From NCBI GenBank assembly GCA_017561155.1, contig JAFZDP010000070.1:1-59117 (forward strand): a stretch of 59,117 nt of DNA, in the 5' to 3' direction. The position numbers and the translations under genes were made by a program. The notes beneath the pieces are model-generated. The model was not told where the DNA came from, did not search any database, and worked only from the letters and a program-made list of their open reading frames with translations. Shown here piece by piece: positions 1 through 12,010 of the stretch. The stretch comes from Bacteroidales bacterium. Lineage in GTDB: Bacteria > Bacteroidota > Bacteroidia > Bacteroidales > P3. Position 1 is the first letter of the stretch; each line of letters begins with the position of its first letter.

Positions 1-819
1 CATCGATAAGATTGGTGGTGTTTGGTATTTTCATCTCTATGTTATCGTACCAAGTAAATAGCAACGGTAAGTTACGCTTAATGCTTAGATATGCACTGCG
101 TAATTTTTTGTGAGTGTAATAACTTTTGCCTGTTTCTGCATCAATAGTTCTCTCTTTTAAATATTTATCCCATTTGATACTCCACTCGGCAAACATTCCC
201 TCGAACGTCTCTTTATCTGTCTTAGTTATCATATCTGATATCTGTTTTAATTCTATAGCAGCCTCTGTTTTGGGATGTTTTGTGAGATATTTACGTATAG
301 TTTTCTGTTGGTGAAATTGACATAATTGCACTTTTTTATCAATAAACATTTTTGGTAGTCCTTTTCGCTCATCAAACACTACTGCAGGTATGTCATAACC
401 TCTACTTTCAAGTTCTGCAATACCTTGTGCATAAAGGCTATTAGTCTCATTCTTGACAAAATACCACAATAAGTCTTTCCCTGTGAGTGCATCTTTAAAT
501 AACATTACTCCATGATTACGACTCCAATAAGTTGTATCCATTATCACAATAACTTTTTGGGGTGACAGTGATCCTTTGGGTGGTGTATAGGTATCTAGTT
601 TTCGTTTTATAGTTCGTGCTGAGCATCCGTATCTTTCTGCTAATTGAGTATACGTTTGCTTCAGCTCTGAATACTCATGCCATAATTTAGGGATATCGAT
701 TCTATTGCCTCCCAAAAATTGTTTCCCACAAGCATGGCATTTGTATAATTGACAGCCTTTAACCATGCCATTTTTCTTTGTAATTGAACTGCCACAGTGA
801 ATGCATTTTTTTTATTCAT
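1..819 (-). CDS. IS256-like transposase, 3' end cut by window edge, frameshifted near start
   Basis: On the minus strand a frame stays open from about 805 to the window edge at 1 (about 268 codons). It begins with a zinc ribbon (CIHCGS, then CHACGKQF), followed by a helix-turn-helix-like stretch (YTQLAERYGCSARTIKRKL), a DDE-type first Asp in MDTTYW, a second Asp in VVFDERKG, and LCQFHQQKTIRKYLT. This layout fits the zinc-ribbon branch of IS256-like transposases; the last acidic residue would lie off the window. The frame has no start codon after an upstream TAA. The best start is ATG at 819-817, which needs a -1 shift on the A8 run (806-813 on this strand) to give MNKKKCIHCGS. This could be programmed slippage or a one-base deletion. 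Product class fairly sure; activity unknown. Confidence 0.75.
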
Positions 820-915
820 TACCTTTGAACGCTATATCTCACTAATAATTATAGATATTACAAAGATTTTAGCCTAATTTTTGTCCATTACGTCGAAACT
901 TATGTTCTATTATTC
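1..915 (-). mobile_element. Insertion sequence, partial (right part only)
   Basis: This is the transposase gene plus about 95 bp of its 5' flank. The opposite end is outside the window, so terminal inverted repeats and target duplication cannot be checked and the right boundary is a guess. The element lies 3' of the rpoC-DUF3467 operon, beyond its terminator. Confidence 0.45.
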
Positions 916-1021
916 AACCGGAATGTATAATAGTATAATTATCACCTATATACAAAAAAACTAACAACTTACAGGCAAATGCTAAAGTTGAATATACAAT
1001 TACACACATTATATAAAACTA

Positions 1022-1059
1022 ATAAAGCCGGGATACTCTTTGTCGCATCTCGGCTTTAT
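1022..1059 (-). terminator. Terminator after the DUF3467 gene
   Basis: Inverted repeat with arms ATAAAGCCG (1022-1030) and CGGCTTTAT (1051-1059), extended inward by four more pairs, one of them G-U. It lies 38 bp beyond the stop of the DUF3467 gene and should end the rpoBC transcript. Confidence 0.75.
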
Positions 1060-1096
1060 ATATAGGTTGCTATATAACACAGAAGATAAAACTCCA

Positions 1097-1396
1097 CTAG
1101 GCTTTTGCCAATGGTGTTATAGTATTAAATTGTCCATTACCCGGCAAATTATCATCGATAGGACCATTTACAGCTTCGTATTTCTCGATATTGTCTTGCA
1201 ATGCAGCCAATAATCTTTTGGCATGGAATGGCGAAAGAATCACTCTCGACTTTACACATGGCTTAGGCATGGCCGGCAATACTTGAGCAAAATCTATCAC
1301 AAATTCAGTGTGCGAATGAGAAATAATTGCCAAACTGGAATATACGCCTTCAGCTACTTCCGGTTTTATTTCAATATCCAATTTATGTTCTTCCAT
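1097..1396 (-). CDS. DUF3467 family protein
   Basis: This 99-residue protein has the features of DUF3467: an EIKPEVAEGVYSSLAIISHSHTEF opening segment followed by a segment with SRVILSPFHAKRLLAALQDNIEKYE. The family is small, lacks an assigned biochemical role, and in Bacteroidales commonly lies just after rpoC, as here. It is separated from rpoC by a hairpin at 1509-1547, so it is probably read by run-through or from a weak promoter in the 165-bp gap. The conserved partner suggests a link with transcription or stress, but that is inference only. Confidence 0.85.
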   Translation of the reverse strand: MEEHKLDIEIKPEVAEGVYSSLAIISHSHTEFVIDFAQVLPAMPKPCVKSRVILSPFHAKRLLAALQDNIEKYEAVNGPIDDNLPGNGQFNTITPLAKA

Positions 1397-1508
1397 AATA
1401 CATTTATTTTATAAGTAAAACAATTATTTTTTTATTTTCTATTTCTATCAAACATCATTTTAGCATACCATCTAACAGAAACTAAAAATCTATGTCGTAT
1501 AGAATAAA

Positions 1509-1547
1509 AAATAATCGGGACTGTTCTTTATATGTCCCGATTATTTT
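1509..1547 (-). terminator. Hairpin between rpoC and the DUF3467 gene
   Basis: Arms AATAATCGGGAC and GTCCCGATTATT enclose a 12-nt loop directly after the rpoC stop codon. On the minus strand the second arm runs into a T-rich tail. It probably ends much of the rpoBC message. Confidence 0.8.
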
Positions 1548-1560
1548 TATCATTTATAAT

Positions 1561-4500
1561 TTAGCGATTAGAACGTTTTGATGTTCCGTTTTGCATGTTT
1601 TCCATTTCAACTTTATCGCCAACGATGATACCTCTATACTCAGGCAATCCTGTTCCTGCAGGAATCAAATGTCCTACGATAACATTTTCTTTCATACCTT
1701 GCAAATAGTCGCATTTTGCATTGATAGCGGCATCTGTAAGCACCTTGGTAGTTTCTTGGAACGATGCAGCCGATATGAAACTCTTAGTTTGCAACGATGC
1801 TCTTGTTATACCTTGTAGCACCTGACGTGCTGTTGCCGGTTTAGCATCTCTAACCGAAATAAGCTTCTTATCTTTGCGTTTCAACAAGGAGTTTTCATCT
1901 CTAAGTCTGCGAGCAGTAATGATTTGTCCGTTTTCGCAATCAGAATCACCCTTGTCTTCCACAACCTTCATACCAAATATGCTGTCGTTTACTTCGTTGA
2001 AGTCTATTTTGTTTACCAATTCGCCTTCCAAGTATTTAGTATCACCCGGATCATCGATTTCTACCTTGCGCATCATTTGTCTTACAATAACTTCAAAGTG
2101 TTTATCGTTGATTTTTACACCTTGCAAACGGTAAACTTCTTGTACTTCGTTAACGATGTATTCTTGTACCTTCATAGGTCCTTTTACAGCCAAGATATCG
2201 GCTGGAGTTATTGAACCTTCGCACAAAGGAGTACCGGCCTTAACATAGTCGTTTTCTTGAGCCAAAATTTGTTTCGAAGTAGAAATCAAATACGAACGTT
2301 TTTCACCGGTTTTTGAAGTAATTGTAATTTCACGGTTGTTACGTTTCAATTTCTTAGCTATAGAAACTATACCATCTATTTCGGCAACTACAGCAGGATC
2401 GGAAGGATTACGAGCCTCGAACAACTCGGTTACACGAGGAAGACCTCCGGTGATATCCCCTGCACGACCAAACGAACGAGGAATCTTAACCATAATATCA
2501 CCAGCCTTAAGTTTTGCACCATCTTCTACCATTATGTGTGCATGAACCGGCAAGTCGTATACCTTGATTATTTCTCCATCGGCTGTCTTTATGCTGATAG
2601 TAGGATTCTTTGTTTTTTGACGCGATTCTATAACTACCTTTTCTGTCAAACCGGTTTGATCATCAGATTCTACACGATAAGTAACGTTTTCTACTACGTT
2701 TTCGAACGATACATAACCTGCTACTTCTGACAATATAACAGCATTGTATGCATCCCAATCGGCAATAAGATCGCCAGGATTTACTATTTCACCAACGTGT
2801 TTGTAAAGTTTAGCACCATAAGGAACCAATGCCGAAGCCAAAGTTATATCAGTACGTTCGTCTACAATTCTCATTTCAGCAGAACGTCCTATTACTATAT
2901 CATATTCTTCGCCAGACGATGTTTTGTAGTTTACAGAACGAAGTTCATCTATTTCAAGACGACCGGTGTATTTAGCTTCAATTTTAGAAGTTGTACTAAC
3001 GTTACCACCTGCAACCCCTCCGACGTGGAATGTACGCAATGTAAGCTGAGTACCTGGTTCACCGATAGACTGAGCAGCGATAACACCGACAGCTTCACCT
3101 TTTTGAACCATTTTACCTGTTGCCAAGTTACGTCCGTAACATCTTGCACATACACCTTGTTTAGATTCACAAGTAAGCACCGAACGTATTTCAACTTCTT
3201 CGATTGGCGAATTTTCAATTTTATTACATATTTCTTCTGTCAATTCTTCACCGGCCAATGCAATCAACTCACCTGTTAAAGGATGATAAATATCATGAAC
3301 AGAAGTTCTACCTAATATTCTTTCACCTAACGATTGAACTATTTCTTCGTTTTTCTTTAATGCTGTTGTTGGCAAACCACGAAGAGTTCCACAGTCTTCG
3401 TCAGAGATAATAACATCGTGAGCAACGTCTACCAAACGACGAGTCAAGTAACCCGCATCCGCAGTTTTCATCGCGGTATCCGCTAACCCCTTACGAGCAC
3501 CGTGGGTAGAAATAAAGTACTCTAACACAGACAACCCTTCTTTAAAGTTAGAGATAATTGGGTTTTCGATAATTTCGTTACCAGTAGCACCGGCCTTTTG
3601 AGGTTTAGCCATAAGACCACGCATACCAGACAACTGACGAATCTGTTCTTTAGAACCACGAGCTCCAGAATCCAACATCATATAAACAGAGTTGAAACCT
3701 TGATTATCCGACGATAAACGTTTCATAACAGTATCTGTTAATCTTGCATTGGTATCTGTCCAAATATCAATAACTTGATTGTAACGTTCGTTGTTTGTAA
3801 TCAAACCCATCGAATAGTTAGAAATAACTTCTTCTACTTCTGAGTTTGCTTGAGATATTAATTCTTCTTTTATAGATGGGATGATAACATCGCTAAGGTT
3901 GAATGACAAACCTCCACGGAACGCCATCTTGTATCCCATATCCTTAATATCATCAAGGAATTTTGCTGTTGCAGCATTACCACATATTTTAAATATGTTT
4001 CCTATAATATCACGAAGTGATTTTTTACCTAACACTTCATTGATATAACCATATTCTTTAGGTACGACTTGGTTAAACAATATACGACCTACAGTAGTAT
4101 CTATTTTTTCAAGTTTACCTTTATTGTTTATTCTTACATTTACGCAAGCATGAAGAGAAACTCTTTTTTCATTGTATGCAATGATAACTTCTTCTTCAGA
4201 GTAGAATTTCATTCCTTCTCCTAATACAGGATTACCAGGTTCGCTCTTACGAGGTTTAGTCATATAATACAAACCTAGTACCATGTCTTGCGAAGGCACT
4301 GTAATTGGAGTACCATTTGCCGGGTTAAGGATATTATGCGAAGCCAACATCAACATTTGAGCTTCCATAACAGCAGCATTTCCTAGAGGTACGTGAACCG
4401 CCATTTGGTCACCATCGAAGTCCGCATTGAACGCAGTACATACCAATGGGTGCAAACGAATAGCTTTACCTTCAATAATTTTAGGTTGGAATGCTTGTAT

Positions 4501-5847
4501 ACCCAAACGGTGCAAAGTAGGAGCACGGTTCAACAAGATTGGATGTCCTTTCAATATATTTTCAAGGATTTCCCATACAACAGGATCTTTTCTATCAACC
4601 ATTCGTTTTGCCGACTTAACGGTTTTTACTATACCGCGTTCCAACATTTTTCTAATTACGAAAGGTTTGAATAGCTCTGATGCCATATCTTTTGGCAAAC
4701 CACATTCATGCAATTTCAATTCAGGACCTACAACGATAACCGAACGACCTGAATAATCGACACGCTTACCTAACAAGTTTTGACGAAAACGACCTTGTTT
4801 ACCCTTCAAACTGTCAGATAATGATTTTAAGGCTCTGTTTGAATCAGTCTTAACAGAACTTACTTTTCTTGAGTTATCCAACAAAGAGTCTACAGCTTCT
4901 TGCAACATACGTTTTTCATTGCGCATAATCACTTCAGGAGCCTTTATTTCTACAAGTCTCTTCAAACGATTATTACGTATGATTACACGACGATACAATT
5001 CGTTTATATCAGAAGTTGCAAATCTACCACCGTCAAGAGGAACCAATGGTCTCAACTCAGGAGGAGTAACCGGGATAACATTCATCACCATCCATTCCGG
5101 ACGGTTATCCATTCTAGTTTGAGATTCACGGAACGATTCAACAATATTCAATCGTTTTAGTGCATCTTGTTTTCTTTGATTTGAAGTTTCTTTGCTAGCT
5201 TTGTCTCTAAGTTCGTAAGAAATTTTGTCCAAATCCAAATTTTTCAACAAAATCTCTAATGCTTCAGCACCCATTTTAGCCACAAACTTGTTTGGATCGC
5301 TATCATCCAATTGAGCATAGCCTTCCGGTAATAAATCTATAATATTATAGTATTCTTCTTCTGTTAGCAAATCCAATTTTTTTACAGGATTCTCCAAATT
5401 TGCAGCAAAACCGGGTTGTATAACTACATATTTTTCATAATAAATTACTTGTTCCAATTTTTTACTTGGAATGTCAAGTAAAGTACCTATTTTATTTGGC
5501 AAAGAACGGAAAAACCAGATATGAGCCACAGGAACAATTAAAGAAATATGTCCCATACGTTCACGACGTACTTTCTTTTCTGTAACTTCAACACCACATC
5601 TGTCACAAACAATACCTTTATAGCGTATACGCTTGTATTTACCACAGTGACATTCCCAATCTCTTACAGGTCCAAAGATTCGTTCACAAAACAAACCATC
5701 TCTTTCTGGTTTATATGTACGATAATTTATAGTTTCAGGTTTTGTAACCTCGCCCATAGAACGTTCTAGAATAGATTCAGGCGAGGCTAAACTTATCGTC
5801 ATCGACGAAAAATCATTCTTTATCTGTGTATCTTTTTTAAAAGCCAT
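1561..5847 (-). CDS. rpoC: DNA-directed RNA polymerase subunit beta'
   Basis: RpoC forms the polymerase clamp and carries the active-site magnesium. The 1428-residue protein shows the N-terminal zinc site (CHCGKYKR...CDRCG, about residues 66-85), the catalytic [12 protein letters not shown] at about 470-481, a second zinc cluster ([13 protein letters not shown], about 890-905) and the trigger-loop region ([19 protein letters not shown], about 920-940). Length and domain order are those of Bacteroidota beta'. The ATG start gives [24 protein letters not shown], as expected. It lies 48 bp after rpoB on the same strand and is surely co-transcribed with it. Confidence 0.98.
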   Translation of the reverse strand: MAFKKDTQIKNDFSSMTISLASPESILERSMGEVTKPETINYRTYKPERDGLFCERIFGPVRDWECHCGKYKRIRYKGIVCDRCGVEVTEKKVRRERMGHISLIVPVAHIWFFRSLPNKIGTLLDIPSKKLEQVIYYEKYVVIQPGFAANLENPVKKLDLLTEEEYYNIIDLLPEGYAQLDDSDPNKFVAKMGAEALEILLKNLDLDKISYELRDKASKETSNQRKQDALKRLNIVESFRESQTRMDNRPEWMVMNVIPVTPPELRPLVPLDGGRFATSDINELYRRVIIRNNRLKRLVEIKAPEVIMRNEKRMLQEAVDSLLDNSRKVSSVKTDSNRALKSLSDSLKGKQGRFRQNLLGKRVDYSGRSVIVVGPELKLHECGLPKDMASELFKPFVIRKMLERGIVKTVKSAKRMVDRKDPVVWEILENILKGHPILLNRAPTLHRLGIQAFQPKIIEGKAIRLHPLVCTAFNADFDGDQMAVHVPLGNAAVMEAQMLMLASHNILNPANGTPITVPSQDMVLGLYYMTKPRKSEPGNPVLGEGMKFYSEEEVIIAYNEKRVSLHACVNVRINNKGKLEKIDTTVGRILFNQVVPKEYGYINEVLGKKSLRDIIGNIFKICGNAATAKFLDDIKDMGYKMAFRGGLSFNLSDVIIPSIKEELISQANSEVEEVISNYSMGLITNNERYNQVIDIWTDTNARLTDTVMKRLSSDNQGFNSVYMMLDSGARGSKEQIRQLSGMRGLMAKPQKAGATGNEIIENPIISNFKEGLSVLEYFISTHGARKGLADTAMKTADAGYLTRRLVDVAHDVIISDEDCGTLRGLPTTALKKNEEIVQSLGERILGRTSVHDIYHPLTGELIALAGEELTEEICNKIENSPIEEVEIRSVLTCESKQGVCARCYGRNLATGKMVQKGEAVGVIAAQSIGEPGTQLTLRTFHVGGVAGGNVSTTSKIEAKYTGRLEIDELRSVNYKTSSGEEYDIVIGRSAEMRIVDERTDITLASALVPYGAKLYKHVGEIVNPGDLIADWDAYNAVILSEVAGYVSFENVVENVTYRVESDDQTGLTEKVVIESRQKTKNPTISIKTADGEIIKVYDLPVHAHIMVEDGAKLKAGDIMVKIPRSFGRAGDITGGLPRVTELFEARNPSDPAVVAEIDGIVSIAKKLKRNNREITITSKTGEKRSYLISTSKQILAQENDYVKAGTPLCEGSITPADILAVKGPMKVQEYIVNEVQEVYRLQGVKINDKHFEVIVRQMMRKVEIDDPGDTKYLEGELVNKIDFNEVNDSIFGMKVVEDKGDSDCENGQIITARRLRDENSLLKRKDKKLISVRDAKPATARQVLQGITRASLQTKSFISAASFQETTKVLTDAAINAKCDYLQGMKENVIVGHLIPAGTGLPEYRGIIVGDKVEMENMQNGTSKRSNR

Positions 5848-5895
5848 ATTCTTTAAATATTAATATTGAAATTAATTTTACTCGTGCTTTAAAAT

Positions 5896-8800
5896 CTATT
5901 TGAAAGTTATTTCCAATCCCAAACCTCTCAATTCATGTATCAATACATTGAATGATTCAGGAATACCCGGAGTTGGCATATTATCACCCTTAACAATAGA
6001 TTCATAAGTCTTAGCACGACCCACAACATCATCTGATTTTACCGTCAATATTTCTTGCAATATATTAGATGCTCCAAACGCTTCTATTGCCCATACTTCC
6101 ATTTCTCCGAAACGTTGACCACCAAATTGAGCTTTACCTCCTAATGGTTGTTGAGTAATTAGTGAATATGGTCCAATAGAACGAGCATGCATCTTGTCAT
6201 CAATCATGTGATGCAATTTCAACATATAAATATATCCAACAGTTGCTGGCTGATCAAAACGTTCTCCTGTTTCACCATCATATAGATAAGTTCTACCATT
6301 TTCTGGCAATCCGGCCTCCTTCATATACGCATTTATTTGGTCCAAAGATGCACCATCAAAAATAGGAGTTTGGAAACGTTTATTTAATTTCTTACCTGCC
6401 CAACCTAACACTGTTTCGTAAATTTGTCCCAAGTTCATACGAGAAGGCACCCCTAGTGGATTCAACACTATATCAACAGGAGTTCCATCTGCTAAGAATG
6501 GCATATCTTCAGCACGTACTATCTTCGATACAATACCTTTATTTCCATGTCGACCTGCCATCTTATCTCCGATACGCAATTTACGTTTGTTAGCTAAATA
6601 AACTTTAGCCATTTGAACTATTCCGCTTGGTAAATCATCACCTACCGTAGCAGAAAATTTATTGCGAGTATAACGACCTAAAATTTCTCTGTGCTTGATA
6701 TTATAATTATTCAATAATTCTTTTATCAATTCATTAGTTTCAGAATCGCTAGTCCATTTATTTGGACTAATAATTGTATAATCGATTGCTTTTAATATCT
6801 TTTGAGTAAATTTACTCTTCTTAGGTACAATTTCTTCTTTAAAGTTTGTATAAACACCATTAGAAATTTTACCACTCAATATTATCAACAAACGATCTAC
6901 TAATTTATTCTTCAAATCATCTGCTTCAATATCAAAAGCCTTATCCAACTCTGCAATAATGTCTTTATCTTTAGCTCTTGCTTTTCTATCTTTTATCATA
7001 CGAGTAAACAAGCGCTTTCCAATAACCACACCTTGCACTGATGGTGGTACTTTCAATGAAGCATCTTTTACATCACCTGCTTTATCTCCAAATATAGCTC
7101 TCAAAAGTTTTTCTTCAGGTGTTGGATCAGACTCACCTTTCGGAGTAATTTTTCCAATCAATATATCACCTTCTTTTACTTCTGCACCAACTCTTATTAT
7201 ACCATTTTCATCTAAATCTTTAGTAGCATCAGTACTAACATTTGGTATATCTCTAGTCAACTCCTCTACCCCACGCTTAGTTTCTCTAACTTCAAGCGTA
7301 AACTCTTCAACGTGTACAGATGTAAAAATATCTTCTTTTACAACCTTTTCTGAAATCACAATAGCATCCTCATAGTTGTAACCTTTCCATGGCATGAAAG
7401 CAACCATTAAGTTACGACCCAATGCTAATTCTCCATTTTGAGTTGCAAAACCTTCACACAATACTTGTCCTTTTTTAACTTTCTCACCTTTCTTTACAAT
7501 TGGTCGCAAGTTAATAGCTGTACTGTGGTTTGTTCTTTGATATTTTGTCAAATTGTAAGTTTTTACATCTTCATCAAAACTTACTAAACGTTCTCTTTCG
7601 TCACGAGTGTGGCGAATTACTATTTTGGTAGCATCCACAGATTCAACAACACCATCTCCAATAGAATTTAATAGTACTCGAGAATCTTCTGCTACAGATT
7701 TTTCAATACCGGTACCAACAATAGGAATTTCTGGATTCAACAATGGCACAGCTTGACGCATCATGTTTGATCCCATCAATGCACGGTTAGCATCATCATG
7801 TTCCAAGAATGGAATTAGAGACGCTGCTATTGACGCAATTTGATTTGAAGCGACATCAATCAAATTTACATTTTCAGGATGAACAATTGGGAAATCAGCC
7901 AAATTACGAGCTTTTACCTTGTCAACAGAAATCACACCATCTGTTGTCTGTGCTGTTGTAGCTTGAGCAACAGTATTACTTTCTTCATCTTCTGCCGAAA
8001 AATAGATAGGTTCTTCAGATATTTGAACTTTACCATCCAAAACTCTTTGATATGGAGTTTCAATGAAACCTAATCTATTGATTCGTGCATAAACACACAA
8101 AGATGAAATAAGTCCAATGTTTGGTCCTTCTGGGGTTTCAATTGTACATAATCTTCCATAATGGGTATAGTGTACGTCACGCACCTCAAACCCTGCTCTA
8201 TCACGAGAGATACCACCAGGTCCTAATGCAGAAATACGACGTTTATGAGTAATTTCAGCCAATGGATTTGTTTGATCCATAAACTGAGACAACTGGTTTG
8301 TACCAAAGAAAGAATTAATTACAGAAGACAATGTTTTTGCATTAATTAAATCAGTAGGAGTAAATACTTCGTTATCGCGAACATTCATACGTTCTCTGAT
8401 TGTTCTAGACATACGAGCTAATCCAACTCCAAACTGAGCTGATAATTGTTCACCAACAGTACGTACACGACGATTACTCAAGTGGTCAATATCATCAACT
8501 TCAGCTTTTGAATTAATTAATTGAATTAAATATTTAATGATTGAGGTTATGTCCTCTTTAGTCAATACACGAACATCTGAAGGAACAGTAAGATTCAATT
8601 TAGTATTGATTCTATATCTTCCTACATCACCTAAATCATAACGTTTGTCAGAGAAGAATAATTTTTCAATTATACCACGTGCGGTCTCTTCGTCTGGTGG
8701 TTCTGCACTTCTCAACTGACGATATATGTATTCAACAGCTTCCTTGGCATTGTTTGCTGTATCTTTTTGTAATGTATTGAAAATAACTGAATAATCTAAA

Positions 8801-9699
8801 GAATCATCTTTTTCAGTATGGACTAATATAGTTTTTACATCTAGTTCAAGTATCTTTTCTACATGTTCTTCAGTCAATTCCACAGCTCTTTCGATAACAA
8901 CATCTGTACGTTCCATCGAAACAACTTCTCCAGTATCCTCGTCTACGAAATCTTCGATCCAAGAATCAACTACACGTGCTGCTAATTTACGACCTATAAC
9001 ACGTTTCAAATTAGCACGAGTAACTTTTACTTCCTCCGCCAAATTGAAAATATCTAATATCTCTTTATCTGTTTCAAATCCAATAGCTCTCAAAAGTGTA
9101 GTTATTGGCAATTTTTTCTTACGGTCAATGTAAGCATACATCACATTGTTTATATCTGTAGTAAATTCCATCCAAGAACCCTTAAATGGGATAATTCTAG
9201 CAGAATATAACTGAGTACCATTAGAGTGAAACGATGTTCCAAAGAATACACCTGGAGAACGGTGCAACTGAGATACAACAACTCTTTCTGCACCATTGAT
9301 AACAAATGTAGCTTTTGGAGTCATATAAGGAATCATCCCTAAATAAACATCCTGTACAATTGTTTTAAATTCTTCATGTTCCGGATCAGTACAATATAAT
9401 TTCAATTTCGCTTTTAGCGGAACACTATAAGTCAAACCCCTTTCTATACACTCTTCTATTGTATAACGAGGTGGATCAATAAAATAATCAAGGAATTCTA
9501 ATACGAAATTATTCCGAGCATCTGAAATAGGAAAGTTCTCATTAAAAACTTTAAACAAACCTTCATTGATACGATTGTCTGGATTTGTTTCTATTTGGAA
9601 AAAATCTCTAAAAGATTTTAATTGAATATCCAAAAAATCTGGATAGTCAAATTTGCGAACAGATGCAAAATTTACTACTGTGGGGTTATTATTTGCCAA
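5896..9699 (-). CDS. rpoB: DNA-directed RNA polymerase subunit beta
   Basis: This is the 1267-residue catalytic beta subunit. The rifampicin-binding segment ([23 protein letters not shown], about residues 465-495) is present with the wild-type Asp, His and Ser at the usual resistance positions. The C-terminal [14 protein letters not shown] region is intact. The only plausible start is TTG at 9699: an in-frame TAA lies five codons upstream, and the next Met is more than 100 residues inside the conserved domain. The product would begin [23 protein letters not shown]. The gene follows rplL after a hairpin at 9751-9791 and precedes rpoC. Confidence 0.98.
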   Translation of the reverse strand: MANNNPTVVNFASVRKFDYPDFLDIQLKSFRDFFQIETNPDNRINEGLFKVFNENFPISDARNNFVLEFLDYFIDPPRYTIEECIERGLTYSVPLKAKLKLYCTDPEHEEFKTIVQDVYLGMIPYMTPKATFVINGAERVVVSQLHRSPGVFFGTSFHSNGTQLYSARIIPFKGSWMEFTTDINNVMYAYIDRKKKLPITTLLRAIGFETDKEILDIFNLAEEVKVTRANLKRVIGRKLAARVVDSWIEDFVDEDTGEVVSMERTDVVIERAVELTEEHVEKILELDVKTILVHTEKDDSLDYSVIFNTLQKDTANNAKEAVEYIYRQLRSAEPPDEETARGIIEKLFFSDKRYDLGDVGRYRINTKLNLTVPSDVRVLTKEDITSIIKYLIQLINSKAEVDDIDHLSNRRVRTVGEQLSAQFGVGLARMSRTIRERMNVRDNEVFTPTDLINAKTLSSVINSFFGTNQLSQFMDQTNPLAEITHKRRISALGPGGISRDRAGFEVRDVHYTHYGRLCTIETPEGPNIGLISSLCVYARINRLGFIETPYQRVLDGKVQISEEPIYFSAEDEESNTVAQATTAQTTDGVISVDKVKARNLADFPIVHPENVNLIDVASNQIASIAASLIPFLEHDDANRALMGSNMMRQAVPLLNPEIPIVGTGIEKSVAEDSRVLLNSIGDGVVESVDATKIVIRHTRDERERLVSFDEDVKTYNLTKYQRTNHSTAINLRPIVKKGEKVKKGQVLCEGFATQNGELALGRNLMVAFMPWKGYNYEDAIVISEKVVKEDIFTSVHVEEFTLEVRETKRGVEELTRDIPNVSTDATKDLDENGIIRVGAEVKEGDILIGKITPKGESDPTPEEKLLRAIFGDKAGDVKDASLKVPPSVQGVVIGKRLFTRMIKDRKARAKDKDIIAELDKAFDIEADDLKNKLVDRLLIILSGKISNGVYTNFKEEIVPKKSKFTQKILKAIDYTIISPNKWTSDSETNELIKELLNNYNIKHREILGRYTRNKFSATVGDDLPSGIVQMAKVYLANKRKLRIGDKMAGRHGNKGIVSKIVRAEDMPFLADGTPVDIVLNPLGVPSRMNLGQIYETVLGWAGKKLNKRFQTPIFDGASLDQINAYMKEAGLPENGRTYLYDGETGERFDQPATVGYIYMLKLHHMIDDKMHARSIGPYSLITQQPLGGKAQFGGQRFGEMEVWAIEAFGASNILQEILTVKSDDVVGRAKTYESIVKGDNMPTPGIPESFNVLIHELRGLGLEITFK

Positions 9700-9750
9700 G
9701 GTTTTTATCTTTTAAGGTTTTAGAAACTACGAACTAAATTAAATAGCAAT

Positions 9751-9791
9751 AAGGAATAGGCTTTCCGAATATATCGGAAGCCCTATTCCTT
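9751..9791 (-). terminator. rplL-rpoB intergenic hairpin (attenuator or processing site)
   Basis: A near-perfect inverted repeat, AAGGAATAGG...CCTATTCCTT with inner TTCCGA/TCGGAA, lies between the rplL stop (9815) and the rpoB start (9699). On the minus strand it is not followed by a strong T tract, so partial attenuation or RNase processing is as likely as termination. An equivalent attenuator lies at this site in other bacteria, where it lowers rpoBC relative to ribosomal protein expression. Confidence 0.65.
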
Positions 9792-9814
9792 TTAAGTATA
9801 CAAATAACGTTTTG

Positions 9815-10189
9815 TTACTTGATTTCAACTTCAGCACCTGCTTCTTCCAAAGATTTTTTCAAAGCTTCAGCTTCGTCTTTAGAAACGCCTTCTTTAACTG
9901 GCTTTGGAGCTGCATCTACTAATTCTTTAGCTTCTTTCAAACCTAAACTAGCCAAATCTTTAACTAATTTTACTACGGCTAATTTTTGTGCACCAGCTGA
10001 TTTCAAAATAACATCAAAAGATGTTTTTTCTTCTTCAGCAGCAGCACCAGCTGCAGGAGCAGCAGCAACTGCAACAGCAGCAGCAGCAGGTTCAATACCA
10101 TATTCTTCTTTTAATACGTCTGCTAATTCTTTTACTTCTTTAACTGTAAGGTTTACTAATTGTTCAGCAAGAGCTTTAATATCTGCCAT
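9815..10189 (-). CDS. rplL: 50S ribosomal protein L7/L12
   Basis: L7/L12 is the multimeric stalk protein of the large subunit that recruits elongation factors. The 124-residue protein has the N-terminal dimerisation domain (residues 1-32), the Ala-rich flexible hinge (about 34-55), and the C-terminal factor-binding domain ([25 protein letters not shown] onward). It lies 65 bp after rplJ in the same operon. Assignment is certain. Confidence 0.98.
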   Translation of the reverse strand: MADIKALAEQLVNLTVKEVKELADVLKEEYGIEPAAAAVAVAAAPAAGAAAEEEKTSFDVILKSAGAQKLAVVKLVKDLASLGLKEAKELVDAAPKPVKEGVSKDEAEALKKSLEEAGAEVEIK

Positions 10190-10254
10190 GATTTTTATTG
10201 TTTTTTTTATGTTTTACAATTTATTTTCTTTTCTCGATGTTTTCACACATCTTA

Positions 10255-10776
10255 TTATTCGGGTTTTTCCGATAAAGTTTTAAGAACACCTGATAATGTG
10301 TTTCCTCCTGATTGCAATGCAGAAACAACGTTTTTGATAGGAGATTGTAGCAAGGCAACCACATCGGCGATAAGTTCGTTTTTGGACTTGATATTTACCA
10401 AAGTTTCCAAATTTTCATCACCAACATAGAATGCTTCTTCTACATAAGCACCTTTCAAAAGAGGTTTAGCTGCAGTAGCTCTAAACTCTTTAATAAGTTT
10501 AGCAGGAGCATTATTGGAGTTCGAAAGCATTATCGCAGTTTCGCCTTTTATAACAGGATACAATTCAGAATAATCGATACCTGTTTTTTCCAATGCTTTA
10601 ATAAGCAAAGTATTTTTAACGACAACTAATTTTACTTCTCTACGAAAAGCCAAACGACGCAATTTGCTTGTTTGTACTGAATCTAATCCTCCGATATCAG
10701 CGATATACAAGTGAGGATAGCTTGCAACTTGTTCGTAAAGAGAGTCTATTAGTTGGGCTTTCTGTTCTTTTCTCAT
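10255..10776 (-). CDS. rplJ: 50S ribosomal protein L10
   Basis: L10 is the 173-residue stalk base protein that anchors L7/L12 dimers through its C-terminal helix. The N-terminal MRKEQKAQLIDSLYEQV and the central KLVVVKNTLLIKALEKTG are typical. It lies 29 bp after rplA, leaving too little room for the long leader by which L10 regulates its own operon in enterobacteria. Any autoregulation would have to work elsewhere; none is visible. Confidence 0.97.
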   Translation of the reverse strand: MRKEQKAQLIDSLYEQVASYPHLYIADIGGLDSVQTSKLRRLAFRREVKLVVVKNTLLIKALEKTGIDYSELYPVIKGETAIMLSNSNNAPAKLIKEFRATAAKPLLKGAYVEEAFYVGDENLETLVNIKSKNELIADVVALLQSPIKNVVSALQSGGNTLSGVLKTLSEKPE

Positions 10777-10805
10777 AATGTCTTCGAAAATTTACTTTTT
10801 ACTGT

Positions 10806-11501
10806 TTATAAGCTAACGGATTTAGTATCTACTTTAATTCCGGCACTCATTGTACTAGAGATATAAATACTCTTCAAATATGTACCTTTAGCAGCAGATG
10901 GTTTCAATTTAATTATAGCTTGCAACACTTCACGTGCATTGTCTACAATTTTTTCATTGTCGAACGATGTTTTTGCTACTGCTGTATGAACAATACCAAA
11001 CTTGTCAACTTTGAAGTCAATTTTACCAGCTTTAGCTTCTAAAACTGCTTTACCAACTTCCATAGTAACAGTACCTGTTTTGGGATTAGGCATCAAGCCT
11101 CTAGGACCTAATATTTTTCCTAATGCACCAACTTTTGGCATTACACTTGGCATGGTTATTATAACATCTACATCCGTCCAACCGCCTTTTATTTTAGCGA
11201 TGTAATCATCTAAGCCATAATAATCAGCTCCGGCTGCTTTAGCTTCTTCTTCTTTATCAGGAGTACACAATACCAAAACTCTTACTGTTTTTCCTGTTCC
11301 GTGAGGTAATGTAACGCTACCGCGTACCATTTGGTTGGCTTTACGTGGATCAACACCTAAGCGTACATCAATATCAACAGAAGCATCAAACTTTGTATAA
11401 GTAATGTCTTTTACAACTGATACAGCTTCTTCTAAAGAATAAACTTTAGTTTTGTCAAACTTTGCTAAAGCACTTTTTTGTTTTTTAGATAGTTTTGCCA
11501 T
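10806..11501 (-). CDS. rplA: 50S ribosomal protein L1
   Basis: L1 (231 residues) binds 23S rRNA at the E-site stalk. The sequence carries the family signatures, including [16 protein letters not shown] and the [21 protein letters not shown] segment. Start ATG gives [15 protein letters not shown]. It sits 17 bp after rplK and before rplJ, the standard L11-L1-L10-L12 order. Confidence 0.98.
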   Translation of the reverse strand: MAKLSKKQKSALAKFDKTKVYSLEEAVSVVKDITYTKFDASVDIDVRLGVDPRKANQMVRGSVTLPHGTGKTVRVLVLCTPDKEEEAKAAGADYYGLDDYIAKIKGGWTDVDVIITMPSVMPKVGALGKILGPRGLMPNPKTGTVTMEVGKAVLEAKAGKIDFKVDKFGIVHTAVAKTSFDNEKIVDNAREVLQAIIKLKPSAAKGTYLKSIYISSTMSAGIKVDTKSVSL

Positions 11502-11518
11502 GTTGTTTTTTACTTTAA

Positions 11519-11962
11519 TTATTTAGCGAAAGGATTTTCACCCGTAACAGTGATACCCATACTTCTTGCAGTTCCTGCAACCATGCTGACAGCTGATTCA
11601 ATAGTGAAACAATTTAAGTCAGGCATTTTTACTTCTGCAATTTGACGAACCTGTTCCCAAGTAACTGAAGCAACTTTTGATCTATTTGGTTCAGCAGAAC
11701 CACTTTTGATTTTTGCAGCTTCTTTCAATTGGATTGCAACAGGGGTAGTTTTAATTACAAAATCAAAAGATTTATCTTTATAAACAGTGATTATAACAGG
11801 AGTTATTTTACCTGCCATATCTTGCGTACGAGCATTAAACTGTTTACAAAACTCCATGATATTAACACCCTTTGCACCTAATGCCGGACCAACCGGAGGT
11901 GAAGGATTTGCAGCACCACCTTTGATTTGTAATTTTATCAATCCTGCAACTTCTTTTGCCAT
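11519..11962 (-). CDS. rplK: 50S ribosomal protein L11
   Basis: L11 (147 residues) forms the GTPase-associated centre with 23S rRNA and is required for RelA-type sensing of uncharged tRNA. The N-terminal domain with [30 protein letters not shown] is diagnostic. The gene follows nusG with a 48-bp gap and precedes rplA. Confidence 0.98.
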   Translation of the reverse strand: MAKEVAGLIKLQIKGGAANPSPPVGPALGAKGVNIMEFCKQFNARTQDMAGKITPVIITVYKDKSFDFVIKTTPVAIQLKEAAKIKSGSAEPNRSKVASVTWEQVRQIAEVKMPDLNCFTIESAVSMVAGTARSMGITVTGENPFAK

Positions 11963-12010
11963 TTTTGATTAATAATATTTGATTGTAAAATTCGATTATT
12001 TTGATAACTA

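Noticed and set aside
8200-8310. Possible rifampicin-resistance change in RpoB
   Set aside because: Asp, His and Ser at the main resistance positions are wild type; the Ile in RRISALG replaces Leu conservatively.
10777-10805. L10 leader for autoregulation
   Set aside because: Only 29 bp between rplA and rplJ; no room for the kink-turn structure.
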